Positions 33,777 through 41,821 of a DNA stretch of 41,821 nt are shown in pieces. The translations under genes were made by a program, and so were the position numbers. A model generated the notes under the pieces. The model was not told the origin of the DNA. It saw only the letters and a program-made list of their open reading frames with translations, and did not search any database. Origin of the DNA: Archaeoglobaceae archaeon (GTDB taxonomy: Archaea > Halobacteriota > Archaeoglobi > Archaeoglobales > Archaeoglobaceae); assembly GCA_027064525.1 (NCBI GenBank), contig JAMOPJ010000027.1, positions 1 to 41,821 of the forward strand, read 5' to 3'. The first letter of the stretch is position 1, and every line of letters begins with the position of its first letter.

Positions 33777-35021
33777 ATGGTCAGGCTGAAGGGATTCAAG
33801 GAGAGAGCATCGGTAGATCAGGCCTTAAGATCATTCTCGGAAATTGAAATTAAGAGAGTAGAATCCGAATCCGTTTCCATTTTTGAAGCTTGCGGTAGGA
33901 TTTTAGCTGAAGATATCGTCGCCAAGTGGGACGTTCCCCATTTTGATAGATCCGCAGTCGATGGATACGCCGTTAGGGCTGAGGACACATTTGGCGCTTC
34001 GCCTACTAATCCGATAATCCTCAAACTTGCCGGAGAGGTTGAGATCGGAGAAAAACCATGTGAACTCAAGCAAGGAGAGGCTGTAAAAGTTTCTACCGGC
34101 TCCGCTCTACCCAAAGGTGCGAATGCGGTTGTGATGCTCGAATACACCAAGGAGTTTAACGGAAATGTGGAGATATATAAGGCAGTAACGCCATGGGAGA
34201 ACGTTTCGAGAAGGGGTGAGGACGTTAAAGCTGGGGAAGTCGTGCTTAAGAGGGGAGAGATTCTACAGCCTCAGGATGTAGGGATAATCTCTGCCTTGGG
34301 CTATTCTAAGGTTAGGGTTTTGAGAAGACCAAAGGTTGCAGTTATAGCAACTGGAAATGAACTCGTTGAAGTTGGCAAAGCTCCGAAAATCGGTAAGGTC
34401 GTAAACTCAAATTCACCGATGCTATGCTGTGCGATAAGGGAATTCGGATGTGAACCGATCTATTTTGGCATAGCGAAGGACGATTTAGATGTTATGGCTG
34501 AGAAGATCGAGAAAGCAACGAAATCGGCGGACGTTATTGTCGTAACAGGGGGGACATCCGTAGGAAAGAAGGATCTCGTGCCAGAAGTCGTTAAAAGGCT
34601 TGGGAAGCTTGTGGTTCATGGAGTTGCGATGAAGCCGGGAATGCCTACTGGGTTGGGAGTCATAGACGGTAAGCCAATTCTACTCTTACCCGGTTTTCCC
34701 GTTGCAACGCTCATAGCTTTCTATACGTTCTTTCCGGAAATTTTGACGAAAATCACAGGTGTTAAAGTTGTTGCCAAGAAGTGGAGCGTCGTCAAGGCAA
34801 AGCTTGCGAGGAGAATTCCCTCTCAGCCTGGAGTGAGAACGTTTGCGAGGGTTGTGCTGAAAGAAGGAGTTGCAGAGCCTTTGAGAACTTCCGGTTCAGG
34901 CATTCTGACTTCGATGATAAGGGCAAACGGACTGATAGTCATCCCAGAGGACAAGGAGGGGTTCGAAGAAGGGGAAGATGTCGAGGTTATCCTGATCAGA
35001 GATATCGTTAGAGTTTTTTGA
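33777..35021 (+). CDS. moeA: Molybdopterin molybdotransferase MoeA
   Basis: Inserts molybdate or tungstate into molybdopterin. The 414 residues show KWDVPHFDRSAVDGYAVRAED, KVSTGSALPKGANAVVMLEY, PQDVGIISALG, VAVIATGNELVEVGK, VVTGGTSVGKKDLV, VHGVAMKPGMPTG and LLPGFPVA, all MoeA signatures. I use ATG 33777, with a TATA-like ATTTAATT ~25 nt before it, so it is probably leaderless; the frame is open much further upstream inside hdrB. The neighbourhood fits a role in cofactor supply to the Mo/W-dependent formylmethanofuran dehydrogenase. It ends convergently with a 14-nt overlap with the aminotransferase gene. Confidence 0.95.
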   Translation: MVRLKGFKERASVDQALRSFSEIEIKRVESESVSIFEACGRILAEDIVAKWDVPHFDRSAVDGYAVRAEDTFGASPTNPIILKLAGEVEIGEKPCELKQGEAVKVSTGSALPKGANAVVMLEYTKEFNGNVEIYKAVTPWENVSRRGEDVKAGEVVLKRGEILQPQDVGIISALGYSKVRVLRRPKVAVIATGNELVEVGKAPKIGKVVNSNSPMLCCAIREFGCEPIYFGIAKDDLDVMAEKIEKATKSADVIVVTGGTSVGKKDLVPEVVKRLGKLVVHGVAMKPGMPTGLGVIDGKPILLLPGFPVATLIAFYTFFPEILTKITGVKVVAKKWSVVKAKLARRIPSQPGVRTFARVVLKEGVAEPLRTSGSGILTSMIRANGLIVIPEDKEGFEEGEDVEVILIRDIVRVF

Positions 35022-36156
35022 CGAATTCCTCTATTCTGTCCACAGCCTCCTTAAGCTTCTCCATTGTAACGGCGTAGGCACACCTAATGTATCCTTCTCC
35101 ACAATCCCCAAAAGCGTTTCCGGGAACGACAGCAACACCCTTCTCTAAAAGCAATCTCTCGGCGAACTCCTCACTGTTAAGCCCGTAGCCCTCTATCTTT
35201 GGGAAAGCGTAAAACGCTCCGTCTGGCTTTCGAATTTCGAAGATCTTACTCAATCTCTTTACGAAGAAGTTCCTTCTTCTCATGTATTCAGCCCTTATGT
35301 TGTCCAGCTCCTCCTCACATCCCCTCAAAGCCTCCAAAGCCCCAATTTGGGCGGTAATAGGAGCACAGAGCATGCAGTATTGATGGATCTTGAGCATAGC
35401 CTCGGCTATATCCGAAGGGGCGATGACGTAACCGACTCTAAGTCCAGTCATCGCAAAGGCTTTGGAAAATCCATTCAAAATCACAGTTCTGTCTTCCATC
35501 CCATTCAGCGAAGCGATGGAGATGTGCTTTCCAGAATAAGTTAGCTCTGCGTATATTTCATCCGAAATAACAACCATATCAAACTCTATGGCTAAATCGG
35601 CTATCTCCTCAAGATCTTTCCTCGAATAACTGACTCCAGTTGGGTTGTTCGGGTAGTTTATTACTATCGCCTTCGGATCGCATTCTTTGGCGTATCTCGC
35701 CAGAAGCTCGTAAGTCGGCTTGAATTCTGGTGTGGTTGGAATCGCTATCGCATCTCCTCCGGCCAATATCGTGAGGGGCTTGTATGAAACGTATGCGGGC
35801 TCAGGAATTAAAACGGCATCCCCTGGATTTAGAAGAGCTCTCAAGGCTATGTCTATCCCTTCGCTAACACCGGTGGTTATTATCACGTCGTTCGGATCAA
35901 TATTCCTCACGTTGAACTTCCGATAGTATTCTGCTATCGCCTCTCTAAGCTCAGGCAAGCCATGGTTTGAAGTGTAAGAGGTGATACCCTTCTCAAGAGA
36001 GTATATCATCTCGTCTCTTATCCTCCAAGGAACCGGAAAATCGGGCTCGCCAACTCCCAAGCTGATAACGTCCGGCCTACCCATCACGAGGTCGAAGAAC
36101 TTCCTTATTCCAGAAGGTTTGATCGAATCTACCCTCTCACTAATCCTACGGGGCAA
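35008..36156 (-). CDS. Aminotransferase, class I (AspC/alanine type)
   Basis: A PLP enzyme of 382 residues. It begins RISERVDSIKPSGIRKFFDL and has SLGVGEPDFPVPW, YTSNHGLPELREAIAEYY, INYPNNPTGVSYS and VISDEIYAELTY. The PLP lysine is in ILNGFSKAFAMTGLRVGY, and PDGAFYAFP comes late. Substrates are probably aspartate or an aromatic/alanine amino acid; sequence alone does not decide. I place the start at TTG 36156 because AGGAGG lies seven bases before it; ATG 36180 also lies in the same frame. It overlaps the end of the Lrp gene by 11 nt, making an operon. Confidence 0.9.
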   Translation of the reverse strand: MPRRISERVDSIKPSGIRKFFDLVMGRPDVISLGVGEPDFPVPWRIRDEMIYSLEKGITSYTSNHGLPELREAIAEYYRKFNVRNIDPNDVIITTGVSEGIDIALRALLNPGDAVLIPEPAYVSYKPLTILAGGDAIAIPTTPEFKPTYELLARYAKECDPKAIVINYPNNPTGVSYSRKDLEEIADLAIEFDMVVISDEIYAELTYSGKHISIASLNGMEDRTVILNGFSKAFAMTGLRVGYVIAPSDIAEAMLKIHQYCMLCAPITAQIGALEALRGCEEELDNIRAEYMRRRNFFVKRLSKIFEIRKPDGAFYAFPKIEGYGLNSEEFAERLLLEKGVAVVPGNAFGDCGEGYIRCAYAVTMEKLKEAVDRIEEFVKKL

Positions 36157-36634
36157 ACGCGAGCCTCCTGTCCTCTTCATCCTTAAATAGCAAAACACCC
36201 TCCTCCTTATAGCTCCTCAAAACGAAGTGTGTAAAGGTGTCCCTCACTTCGGGAATTGTGGATATCTTCTCCGCAACGAAGAACGCAACGTCCTTGAGAG
36301 ATTTCCCCTTAACCACGACCTGAAAATCGTAGTCTCCGCTTATGAGCCGAACTGCATGAACCTCCGGATACTTGGCGATCCTCTTCGCTATATCGTCGTA
36401 GCCCTTTTCTCTGGAAAGAGTCACCCTGACATCTATTATCGCGTAAACGATCTCTTCTCCGGCCTTTTCCCAATCTATTAGGGTCTTATACTTTAGAATT
36501 GTTCCGTCCTCTTCTTTAGCTTTGATTATCTCTTCGACCTCTTTCTCGTCGTATCCGGTCATCTCGGCTATCTCCTTTGGCGTGAGCCTCGCGTTGTCTT
36601 CGAGGATCTTCAAAATTTCGATGACCTTATCCAT
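36146..36634 (-). CDS. Lrp/AsnC-family transcription regulator
   Basis: The winged helix is KVIEILKILEDNARLTPKEIAEMTG plus EVEEIIKAKEEDGTILKYK. The RAM ligand domain has VYAIIDVRVTLSREKGYDD, YPEVHAVRLISGDYDFQVVV and IPEVRDTFTHFVLRSYKEEG. ATG 36634 is used because CAATAAATATCC at about 36655-36666 is a TATA box ~25 nt upstream; the frame is open to 36694. Such regulators bind amino acids, and it is directly upstream of an aminotransferase, so it probably controls it. Confidence 0.92.
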   Translation of the reverse strand: MDKVIEILKILEDNARLTPKEIAEMTGYDEKEVEEIIKAKEEDGTILKYKTLIDWEKAGEEIVYAIIDVRVTLSREKGYDDIAKRIAKYPEVHAVRLISGDYDFQVVVKGKSLKDVAFFVAEKISTIPEVRDTFTHFVLRSYKEEGVLLFKDEEDRRLAFAP

Positions 36635-36749
36635 TGGACAAGATTTATCATGAGGATATTTATTGCTTTCCTCAGTCAGCCGATCCTTCATCACCTCTCA
36701 GCGCTCCACGGCATCATCATCGGTATGAGAATCTCGTCTTATCGGTGTA

Positions 36750-38201
36750 TCACATTATCGCTTCAAACTCCTTGATAAGCCTCTCCTTCTTGTAGCCATG
36801 ATCTATGAAGTCCCAAGGTAACACCCTATCGACTGGAATCTCTTCCAAATACTTTAAAAGTCCAAGCTTCTCAGCAGCTTTGAGCGTTGCCCTGCCCATA
36901 TCTATAAGATCGGCCACATCTTCCTCTCCCCTCGAAAGTATCGTCTGCAGGGCAAAGCTGTCAACTTTCTCGATTGAAACCTCAGCCATCTTAGATAGCT
37001 CCTTTCTTATAAGCTTGGATCTTCTGTTCAGCTCTATCATTCCTTCCCTCACGTTTTTAAAACCGGTATAGGGCAACCACTGGAAGGGTGTGTGGGGTTT
37101 CGGAACCAACGGATTTATAGAAACCGAAACCTTTGGAATGATCTCTCTGACCTTCCTCACTAGCTCGATCATCTCGTGGATGTCCTCTTCTGTTTCGGTC
37201 GGAAGGCCTATCATGAAGTATAGCTTGACGCTCATTATACCCTTCTCTCTTGCTATCTTTGCGGCGTTCAGAACGTCCTCCTCGCTTATTCCCTTCTTTA
37301 GAATCTCCCTCAGCCTCTCGCTTCCGGCTTCAGGTGCTATCGTGAAACTTTTCAGCCCACCAGCTACGAGCAACTCCATGAGCTCGTCATCGACCGTATC
37401 TGCTCTTATGGAGGATGGGGAGACCATGAAACCCATTTCCACGAGTCCAGCTATCAGCTCCTTTATCTTGGGATGATCCGAAACAGAGGGAGCGATGAGT
37501 GCGATCTTGTTCACGACGCCTTTATAGGCTTCCGCAACCTCAAGCAAGAGCTTAACGTCCCTCCACCTTGGAGGGGAGTAGATCTGCCTCACAACGCAAA
37601 ATCGGCAATGTCTCACACAACCTCTTCCGACTTCGAGCAAAACGCACCTTCCGTAAGCTCCTTCTCCTATTATCTGCTGCTTAAGATGAAAATCGAGCTT
37701 TTTTGGTTTTATCCTTCTCACCCTATCTTCCAAACCGGTGTATATTCCTTCGATTCCGGCCAGATCTTCTTTGCTTTTAGCTTCGAGAATGTAATCGATG
37801 ACTCGGCTGTTCTCAACCTCACCTATCACGAAGGCGTCGAAGAATCTGAGGATAGGTTTTGGATTCAACATACAGCAAGGCCCACCGGCAACCTTCAGAC
37901 CTTTGAATCCGCTCTTCTTCAGAATTCTGACGGCCTTAAAGTAGTCTTCCTCATACTGAAGCGAGAAGAATGCTATATCGAAATCCTTCAAACTTCTTCC
38001 GCTTTCAACACTCCTCAAACCATTGAAAACGTCCAAATAGAATCGTTCGCACACGAAATCCTCTCTCGAATTTATTTCAGCATAAATATATTGCAATCCT
38101 ATGTTTGAGATTCCACCGACGTATCTGTTTGGATAGACCAAGGCTACGCTCTTCAATCCCTTCCTCCAAGCCTTCAGGAATGGGTTGTCCTCTTTCAACA
38201 T
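36750..38201 (-). CDS. Radical SAM protein with B12-binding-type N-terminus
   Basis: A 483-residue protein. The N-terminal ~170 residues have a B12-binding-like Rossmann layout (SVALVYPNRYVGGISNIGLQ, FDIAFFSLQYEED, FKGLKVAGGPCCMLNPKPIL, FDAFVIGEVEN). The radical SAM core has CVRHCRFC, then RADTVDDELMELLVAGGLKS, IAPEAGSERLREILKKGI and KLYFMIGLPTETEEDI. It belongs to the TIGR03960-like radical SAM proteins; substrate unknown. ATG 38201 is chosen since it is ~22 nt after a TATA element; TTG 38207 also precedes it in frame. Confidence 0.88.
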   Translation of the reverse strand: MLKEDNPFLKAWRKGLKSVALVYPNRYVGGISNIGLQYIYAEINSREDFVCERFYLDVFNGLRSVESGRSLKDFDIAFFSLQYEEDYFKAVRILKKSGFKGLKVAGGPCCMLNPKPILRFFDAFVIGEVENSRVIDYILEAKSKEDLAGIEGIYTGLEDRVRRIKPKKLDFHLKQQIIGEGAYGRCVLLEVGRGCVRHCRFCVVRQIYSPPRWRDVKLLLEVAEAYKGVVNKIALIAPSVSDHPKIKELIAGLVEMGFMVSPSSIRADTVDDELMELLVAGGLKSFTIAPEAGSERLREILKKGISEEDVLNAAKIAREKGIMSVKLYFMIGLPTETEEDIHEMIELVRKVREIIPKVSVSINPLVPKPHTPFQWLPYTGFKNVREGMIELNRRSKLIRKELSKMAEVSIEKVDSFALQTILSRGEEDVADLIDMGRATLKAAEKLGLLKYLEEIPVDRVLPWDFIDHGYKKERLIKEFEAIM

Positions 38202-38217
38202 CGACAATGCGATAGTT

Positions 38218-38228
38218 GTTTATATTAC
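38218..38228. promoter_or_regulatory. Shared divergent TATA element
   Basis: GTTTATATTAC lies in the 45-bp gap between the radical SAM and the NSUN gene. It is centred ~22 nt from the minus-strand ATG (38201) and ~24 nt from the plus-strand ATG (38247). A single element, or two overlapping ones, would give leaderless messages both ways. Confidence 0.55.
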
Positions 38229-38246
38229 GGTTACGTAGCTGGTTCG

Positions 38247-39209
38247 ATGGTCTTGGACTTTCCATCGACGCCGCTGTCGAAGGAGATAGCCAAGAGATAT
38301 GGCTACGACGAGTTCATCATAAGGAGGTGGCTCAGATTCTTTGGAGAGGAAGAAACCCTCAGGCTCGTCGAGGCAATGGAGAGGGGGATTCCAAAGCACA
38401 TCCGCGTTAACACGCTGAAGATTGCTGAAGACGAGCTGATCGGGAGGCTTGAGGAGAGAGGATTTATTTTGGAGATGACGGAGGTTCCGTTCTGCTATAA
38501 AGTCTTAGAAGAGCCGTTTTCAATCGGAGCTACGCCTGAATATCTGATGGGTTACTACTATGTCATGGAGAAGAGTTCGTGCGTTCCTCCTCTCGCTTTG
38601 GATCCTAAGCCCGGAGAGATCGTTGCAGACTTTGCATCCTCCCCCGGAGGGAAAACGACATTCCTGGCCCAGCTCATGCGTAACAAGGGAGTCATAATTG
38701 CTATTGAGGCGAACGAGGAGAGGATTCCCCCGCTCATAGACAACATCCACAGGATGGGAGTTCTGAATACGGTTGTGCTGAAGATGAACGCTGTAAAGTT
38801 TAAAAACTTAGGAATAAAGGTCGATAAGGTTTTGCTCGACGCTCCGTGCAGTGGGGAAGGTGTTATCCATAAGGACAAGTCGAGAAAGACGGATAGAGGG
38901 GCAAAGGACATTGAATTCTGCTCCACACTGCAGAAAGATTTGATAGAATCCGCCATAAAGAGTTTAAAGGTCGGAGGGGTGCTCGTCTATTCCACGTGCT
39001 CTCTTACTCCTGAAGAGAACGAGCTCATAGTTCAGTGGGTTCTCGACAGGTTCGACGTTAAGCTTGAGGAGATCGAGTGGGGTGAGCCGGCTTTGACGGA
39101 GATTCCGGGGATAGAGCTCAGCGACGAAATTGGAAAGTGCAGGCGTTTCTATCCGCACAAACATGAGACATCGGGCTTTTTCGTCGCTAAGATCGTAAAA
39201 CTTGGATAG
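38247..39209 (+). CDS. NSUN/Trm4-type RNA (cytosine-5) methyltransferase
   Basis: Makes m5C in tRNA or rRNA with SAM. Motifs: KHIRVNTLKI in the N-terminal region, then EPFSIGATPEYLMGYYYVME and VADFASSPGGKTTFLAQLM (SAM loop), LLDAPCSGEGVIHKDKSRK (motif IV Cys) and VYSTCSLTPEENELIVQW (motif VI catalytic Cys). At 320 residues with a basic C-terminus it matches archaeal Trm4-like enzymes. The exact RNA target cannot be told. The end is 1 nt from the convergent membrane protein gene. Confidence 0.93.
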   Translation: MVLDFPSTPLSKEIAKRYGYDEFIIRRWLRFFGEEETLRLVEAMERGIPKHIRVNTLKIAEDELIGRLEERGFILEMTEVPFCYKVLEEPFSIGATPEYLMGYYYVMEKSSCVPPLALDPKPGEIVADFASSPGGKTTFLAQLMRNKGVIIAIEANEERIPPLIDNIHRMGVLNTVVLKMNAVKFKNLGIKVDKVLLDAPCSGEGVIHKDKSRKTDRGAKDIEFCSTLQKDLIESAIKSLKVGGVLVYSTCSLTPEENELIVQWVLDRFDVKLEEIEWGEPALTEIPGIELSDEIGKCRRFYPHKHETSGFFVAKIVKLG

Positions 39210-39210
39210 T

Positions 39211-39519
39211 TCATCTAAACAAACTTTCGATGAGGTCGCCAATGATAGTTCCGATTATGAACGGAATCGCTATCGTGAGTATGAGCATCGTGAATGCAAC
39301 TATGGACATTCCCACGGCGAACAAGCTTAGGATTCCGGGGAGAAAGATCGCTATGAGGAGACCGAAGATCAGGCCGAGCAAAAATCCTATTCCTAAAGTC
39401 TTTTTGAGCATCTTTATTCTATCTTCTTTGCCCGGATGAAGAAATCCGTAGATCACGCCTAATATGAAGAATACGAGCGGCAGATTTGGAATTGGAAATA
39501 TGACACCCCACATCCTCAT
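39211..39519 (-). CDS. Small membrane protein
   Basis: A 102-residue protein with three or four hydrophobic segments: LVFFILGVIYGFL, IGFLLGLIFGLLIAIFLPG, LFAVGMSIVAFTMLILTIAIPFIIGTIIGDLI. A basic stretch KEDRIKMLKK lies between the first two. No family is recognised. It follows the Sua5 gene by 11 nt, so the pair is probably one operon. Confidence 0.7.
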   Translation of the reverse strand: MRMWGVIFPIPNLPLVFFILGVIYGFLHPGKEDRIKMLKKTLGIGFLLGLIFGLLIAIFLPGILSLFAVGMSIVAFTMLILTIAIPFIIGTIIGDLIESLFR

Positions 39520-39530
39520 GCGAACACCTC

Positions 39531-40526
39531 CTAAACCTCGATTACCTCATCTGATGCTTTTAGGAGTCTGTTCATAATCGCTTTGGCCAATCCCCTACCT
39601 CTGATGCTTTCGACAATTCCAACATCCACCCTATCGAACTTCCTGAGAGTGTCGAAGATTTTCCTTGCATACTCCTTTGTGTCTTCACCCATCTCTATTA
39701 CCAGATCGGCTTTGATTGGCCTATCGAGCTTTTTGATGCCTACTCCAACCTTTAGCCCCTTCCGTCTGAGCTCTGTGGCAATTTCTGATATCTTTTCTAA
39801 AATTTTATCCCTGCTATCACCGAACACAACTATAAGCCTCGCATTTGGCTTATAATGGGTGTATTTCATGCTCGGAGCTTCAGTAACTTCAACTTCACCA
39901 ACGAGTTCCTCGATCTCCTCAGCTGGAATAGCCCCTAACCTTAAAATTTTCGGAGGTTTTGTTGTCGTGTCTATCACCGTGGATTCAATTCCTATGCCAG
40001 TTTCTCCTCCATCCACTATCGCATCTATTTTTCCCATGAAATCCTCAATTACATGCTCCGCTTTGGTTGGCGAAGGTTTTCCGGAGATGTTAGCTGAAGG
40101 AGTTGCTAAGGGAACTTCAGCAAGCTCGACGATCTTCAGAGCTATCGGATGGTCGGGCATTCTAACAGCCACCTTGCCAGTTCCGGCTGTAATTGTGCTT
40201 GGAACCTTCGGCTTGGCCTTCATAACGACGGTTATCGGGCCGGGAAAGAAAGCTTTGATTAACTTTTTTGCAGTTTCGTTAACCTCAGCAAGCTGTTCGA
40301 TTTGCTCGAAACTCGATATCAGAACAGAAACGGGGTTGTCAGGAGGACGTTGCTTCACTTCGAACAGCCTTCTAACGGCGATCTCGTTGAAAGCGTTCGT
40401 GCCTAAGCCATAAACGGTTTCAGTTGGAAAAGCTACGAGTCCACCGTTCCTGGCAATCTTGGCAACTTTCCTGAGTTCATCTTCCTTTGGGTCTTTCGGG
40501 TCGATCTTGACGATTATCGTTTTCAC
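39531..40526 (-). CDS. sua5: Threonylcarbamoyl-AMP synthase (Sua5)
   Basis: Makes the threonylcarbamoyl-AMP used for t6A at tRNA position 37. The YrdC part has GGLVAFPTETVYGLGTNAF, VKQRPPDNPVSVLI, FPGPITVVMKAK, VAVRMPDHPIALKI and PSANISGKPSPT. The extra C-terminal Sua5 domain runs from about 225 (MKYTHYKPNARLIVVFGDS) to the end. At 331 residues it is the long form. The start is GTG 40526, with a TATA-like CTTAAAAATA at about 40541-40550 upstream. Confidence 0.94.
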   Translation of the reverse strand: MKTIIVKIDPKDPKEDELRKVAKIARNGGLVAFPTETVYGLGTNAFNEIAVRRLFEVKQRPPDNPVSVLISSFEQIEQLAEVNETAKKLIKAFFPGPITVVMKAKPKVPSTITAGTGKVAVRMPDHPIALKIVELAEVPLATPSANISGKPSPTKAEHVIEDFMGKIDAIVDGGETGIGIESTVIDTTTKPPKILRLGAIPAEEIEELVGEVEVTEAPSMKYTHYKPNARLIVVFGDSRDKILEKISEIATELRRKGLKVGVGIKKLDRPIKADLVIEMGEDTKEYARKIFDTLRKFDRVDVGIVESIRGRGLAKAIMNRLLKASDEVIEV

Positions 40527-40626
40527 AGGAGTTAAATATTTTTAAGTGGATTTAAAAGATTAAGGGCAGCTATAATAATTTAATTTAAAATTAATATAAT
40601 AAAATATATAAAAATACTTAATATTT

Positions 40627-41097
40627 TTAAGCTCGTTTGGCTATTAAAATCGTATCGAGAAGCAACTGACCTGTTGGTATATACTTTACTGTTACCTTTA
40701 CTTTATCTGCAGGATATATAATATTGCTCTGGTTGTAAGCGTTTACTTTTAGTATATTTCCTTCAATTGTGATATTTACATTATTTGATGTCGAAGTTAT
40801 AGTCCAAGAGTTTGATGTATTGTAATCCATGAGAGCAATCTGAATATCATCTTTCTTTAGCACATCAGCATCAGCCCCAGCAATTGTAAAGATCATTGTC
40901 CAATTTCCATTGGTAGTGTTAGTAACTATGAGCTCACCATTTGCCAATTGAATATCCAACGGCTTTTTCGGAGGATTAAACCCTCCCAAAAATCCCATGA
41001 CAATTGTTGCGATAACTATCGTTGCCGCGACCATCAGTATAACGCCCACCACTGGAGACACTGCTTTTCTATCCTTATACAATTTAGCCACCTTCAC
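40627..41097 (-). CDS. Type IV pilin-like protein (archaeal pilin N-terminal domain)
   Basis: A short basic leader, KLYKDRKA, is followed by VSPVVGVILMVAATIVIATIVMGFLGG, the class III signal and hydrophobic stalk of archaeal type IV pilins (DUF1628/DUF1628-like). Prepilin peptidase would cut just before VSPVVG. The remaining ~115 residues are Asn/Thr-rich beta structure (TNTTNGNWTM, NTSNSWTITST), as in surface subunits. No other pilus gene is nearby. Surface-adhesin or secretion-filament roles are possible. Confidence 0.88.
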   Translation of the reverse strand: MKVAKLYKDRKAVSPVVGVILMVAATIVIATIVMGFLGGFNPPKKPLDIQLANGELIVTNTTNGNWTMIFTIAGADADVLKKDDIQIALMDYNTSNSWTITSTSNNVNITIEGNILKVNAYNQSNIIYPADKVKVTVKYIPTGQLLLDTILIAKRA

Positions 41098-41175
41098 AGC
41101 AAAACTTTTTGAATGTAAACTTTATAAAATTTTTCATTTTCATAATGATCATAGTTAATTTTTCGAACTCTCGTT

Positions 41176-41236
41176 GGTCGTGGCTCCACATTGTGTATGA
41201 TTTAAATAATACCATCAACAGTGTTGCATCACTACC
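41176..41236 (+). repeat. 61-bp dispersed repeat, copy B
   Basis: Same orientation as copy A at 6943-7003, about 55 of 61 bases identical; differences are scattered substitutions and there is no gap. It lies in the gap between the pilin gene and the ATPase gene, whose 3' end is 7 bases on. The flanks of the two copies differ, so the repeat edges are near these coordinates. Confidence 0.8.
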
Positions 41237-41242
41237 CTCTCG

Positions 41243-41821
41243 TTATATCTCTTCTAGAATTTTTCTGATTGCGAGCAGATCCAAACGTGATTGAGGTTTG
41301 AGAAACCTTTTGCGTGGATCCAGAAAGAGAACATTCTTTTTAACCGCCCACTCGACCTCCTCTCCAACATCCTCACATATCACGACATCGGTCTTCTTGA
41401 ACCGCTCGAAGAGTTTGATCACCCCATCGAACAAATCTCTTTTTTCTCTTTTAAGACTTTTTAGGGAATAAACGATGACGCTGAATCTCTCTTCGAACAT
41501 ATCCTCGCAAAATTTTCTGAGATCTTCTTTGTTGGCTTTAACCTTCACCGCTTCGACGAGATATATCGGCTTACCGCCAAAGTATTGCCATACGAGTTCG
41601 ATCTCCTCCTCACTAAACCCGTATTTTCTTAGGAATCCCTTAGTAGTTTCAAAATCGAAGTCATCGACAAGTAGATACCTACAACGCCCGTGAAGCATAG
41701 CCTCCTCGTAAACTCTCTCCAAAAACAGAGAATCGGATGTGATCGCAAAAACGTGGCAGATGTGTAGTTCCTTCGTAAGCCTGATGAAGAAGTTGAAGAG
41801 CTTGTAAATCAGAAGACCGTC
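41243..41821 (-). CDS. Archaeal ATPase (AAA, PF01637-like), C-terminal part
   Basis: The frame is open to the window edge, so the 5' half with the P-loop is missing. The visible ~192 residues include IYKLFNFFIRLTKELHICHV and FAITSDSLFLERVYEEA (sensor-1-like, ..SDS), a helical segment FDFETTKGFLRKYGFSEEE, YFGGKPIYLVEAVK and a C-terminal nuclease-like stretch SLKSLKREKRDLF with VVICEDVGEEVEWAV. The pattern is that of the archaeal MJ-type ATPase family. Its partner or target is unknown. Confidence 0.75.
   Translation of the reverse strand, partial: DGLLIYKLFNFFIRLTKELHICHVFAITSDSLFLERVYEEAMLHGRCRYLLVDDFDFETTKGFLRKYGFSEEEIELVWQYFGGKPIYLVEAVKVKANKEDLRKFCEDMFEERFSVIVYSLKSLKREKRDLFDGVIKLFERFKKTDVVICEDVGEEVEWAVKKNVLFLDPRKRFLKPQSRLDLLAIRKILEEI

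Overview
The window is archaeal and fits best with a hyperthermophilic member of the Archaeoglobales (an Archaeoglobus-like sulfate or metal reducer). It carries Orc1/Cdc6, Pus10, the archaeosine pathway (QueC/E/D), CDP-archaeol synthase, a tetraether-type radical SAM enzyme, an archaeal tRNA-Ser without encoded CCA, and TATA boxes about 25 nt upstream of many starts (leaderless genes). Methanofuran C1 genes and heterodisulfide-reductase-like genes are present, and no methyl-CoM reductase is seen. The species assignment is inference.

Region by region. 1-1.1 kb: an Orc1/Cdc6-type ATPase. 1.1-5.3 kb: an AT-rich accessory island. It has an AbrB/VapC pair with a small nucleotide-enzyme-like gene, two UPF0175-type antitoxins without obvious toxins, a DUF433-HepT fusion protein, an EVE-domain gene coupled to a frameshifted membrane protein, and a tiny two-helix membrane protein. 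5.4-6.8 kb: aspartate kinase. 6.9-9.1 kb: a second accessory unit, made of a FilR1-type regulator, a cluster of TTGATC boxes, a secreted protein and a membrane protein. One copy of a 61-bp dispersed repeat precedes it; the other copy is at 41.2 kb.

9.2-19.6 kb is mostly housekeeping: Pus10, a phosphodiesterase, a winged-helix/periplasmic-binding-fold regulator, QueC-E-D, MEMO1, a TPR protein, a tetraether-synthase-like radical SAM enzyme, CDP-archaeol synthase, orotate phosphoribosyltransferase and an XRE-CBS regulator. 19.8-24.6 kb: tRNA-Ser(GCU), Hsp20 with an HSR1-type operator, an iron locus (FeoA, DtxR-like regulator, FeoB, a small membrane protein) with palindromic operators, and adenosylhomocysteinase. 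24.65-25.3 kb: a multiply frameshifted DUF2202 lipoprotein pseudogene.

25.4-33.8 kb is the most striking part. A five-gene, fully overlapping leftward operon encodes a polyferredoxin (FwdF-like), an FrhB-like F420 oxidoreductase with extra [4Fe-4S] motifs, an HdrA-MvhD fusion, FwdA and FwdC. HdrC and HdrB diverge from it. Together they look like the parts of a cytoplasmic complex that could couple F420H2 oxidation through HdrA flavin chemistry to HdrBC and, by ferredoxin wires, to CO2/formylmethanofuran chemistry. The catalytic Fwd subunits B and D are not in the window. MoeA follows HdrB.

35-41.8 kb: an aminotransferase with an Lrp regulator, a B12-type radical SAM protein sharing a very short divergent promoter with an NSUN RNA methyltransferase, a membrane protein, Sua5, a type IV pilin-like protein, the second 61-bp repeat copy, and an archaeal ATPase cut by the window edge.
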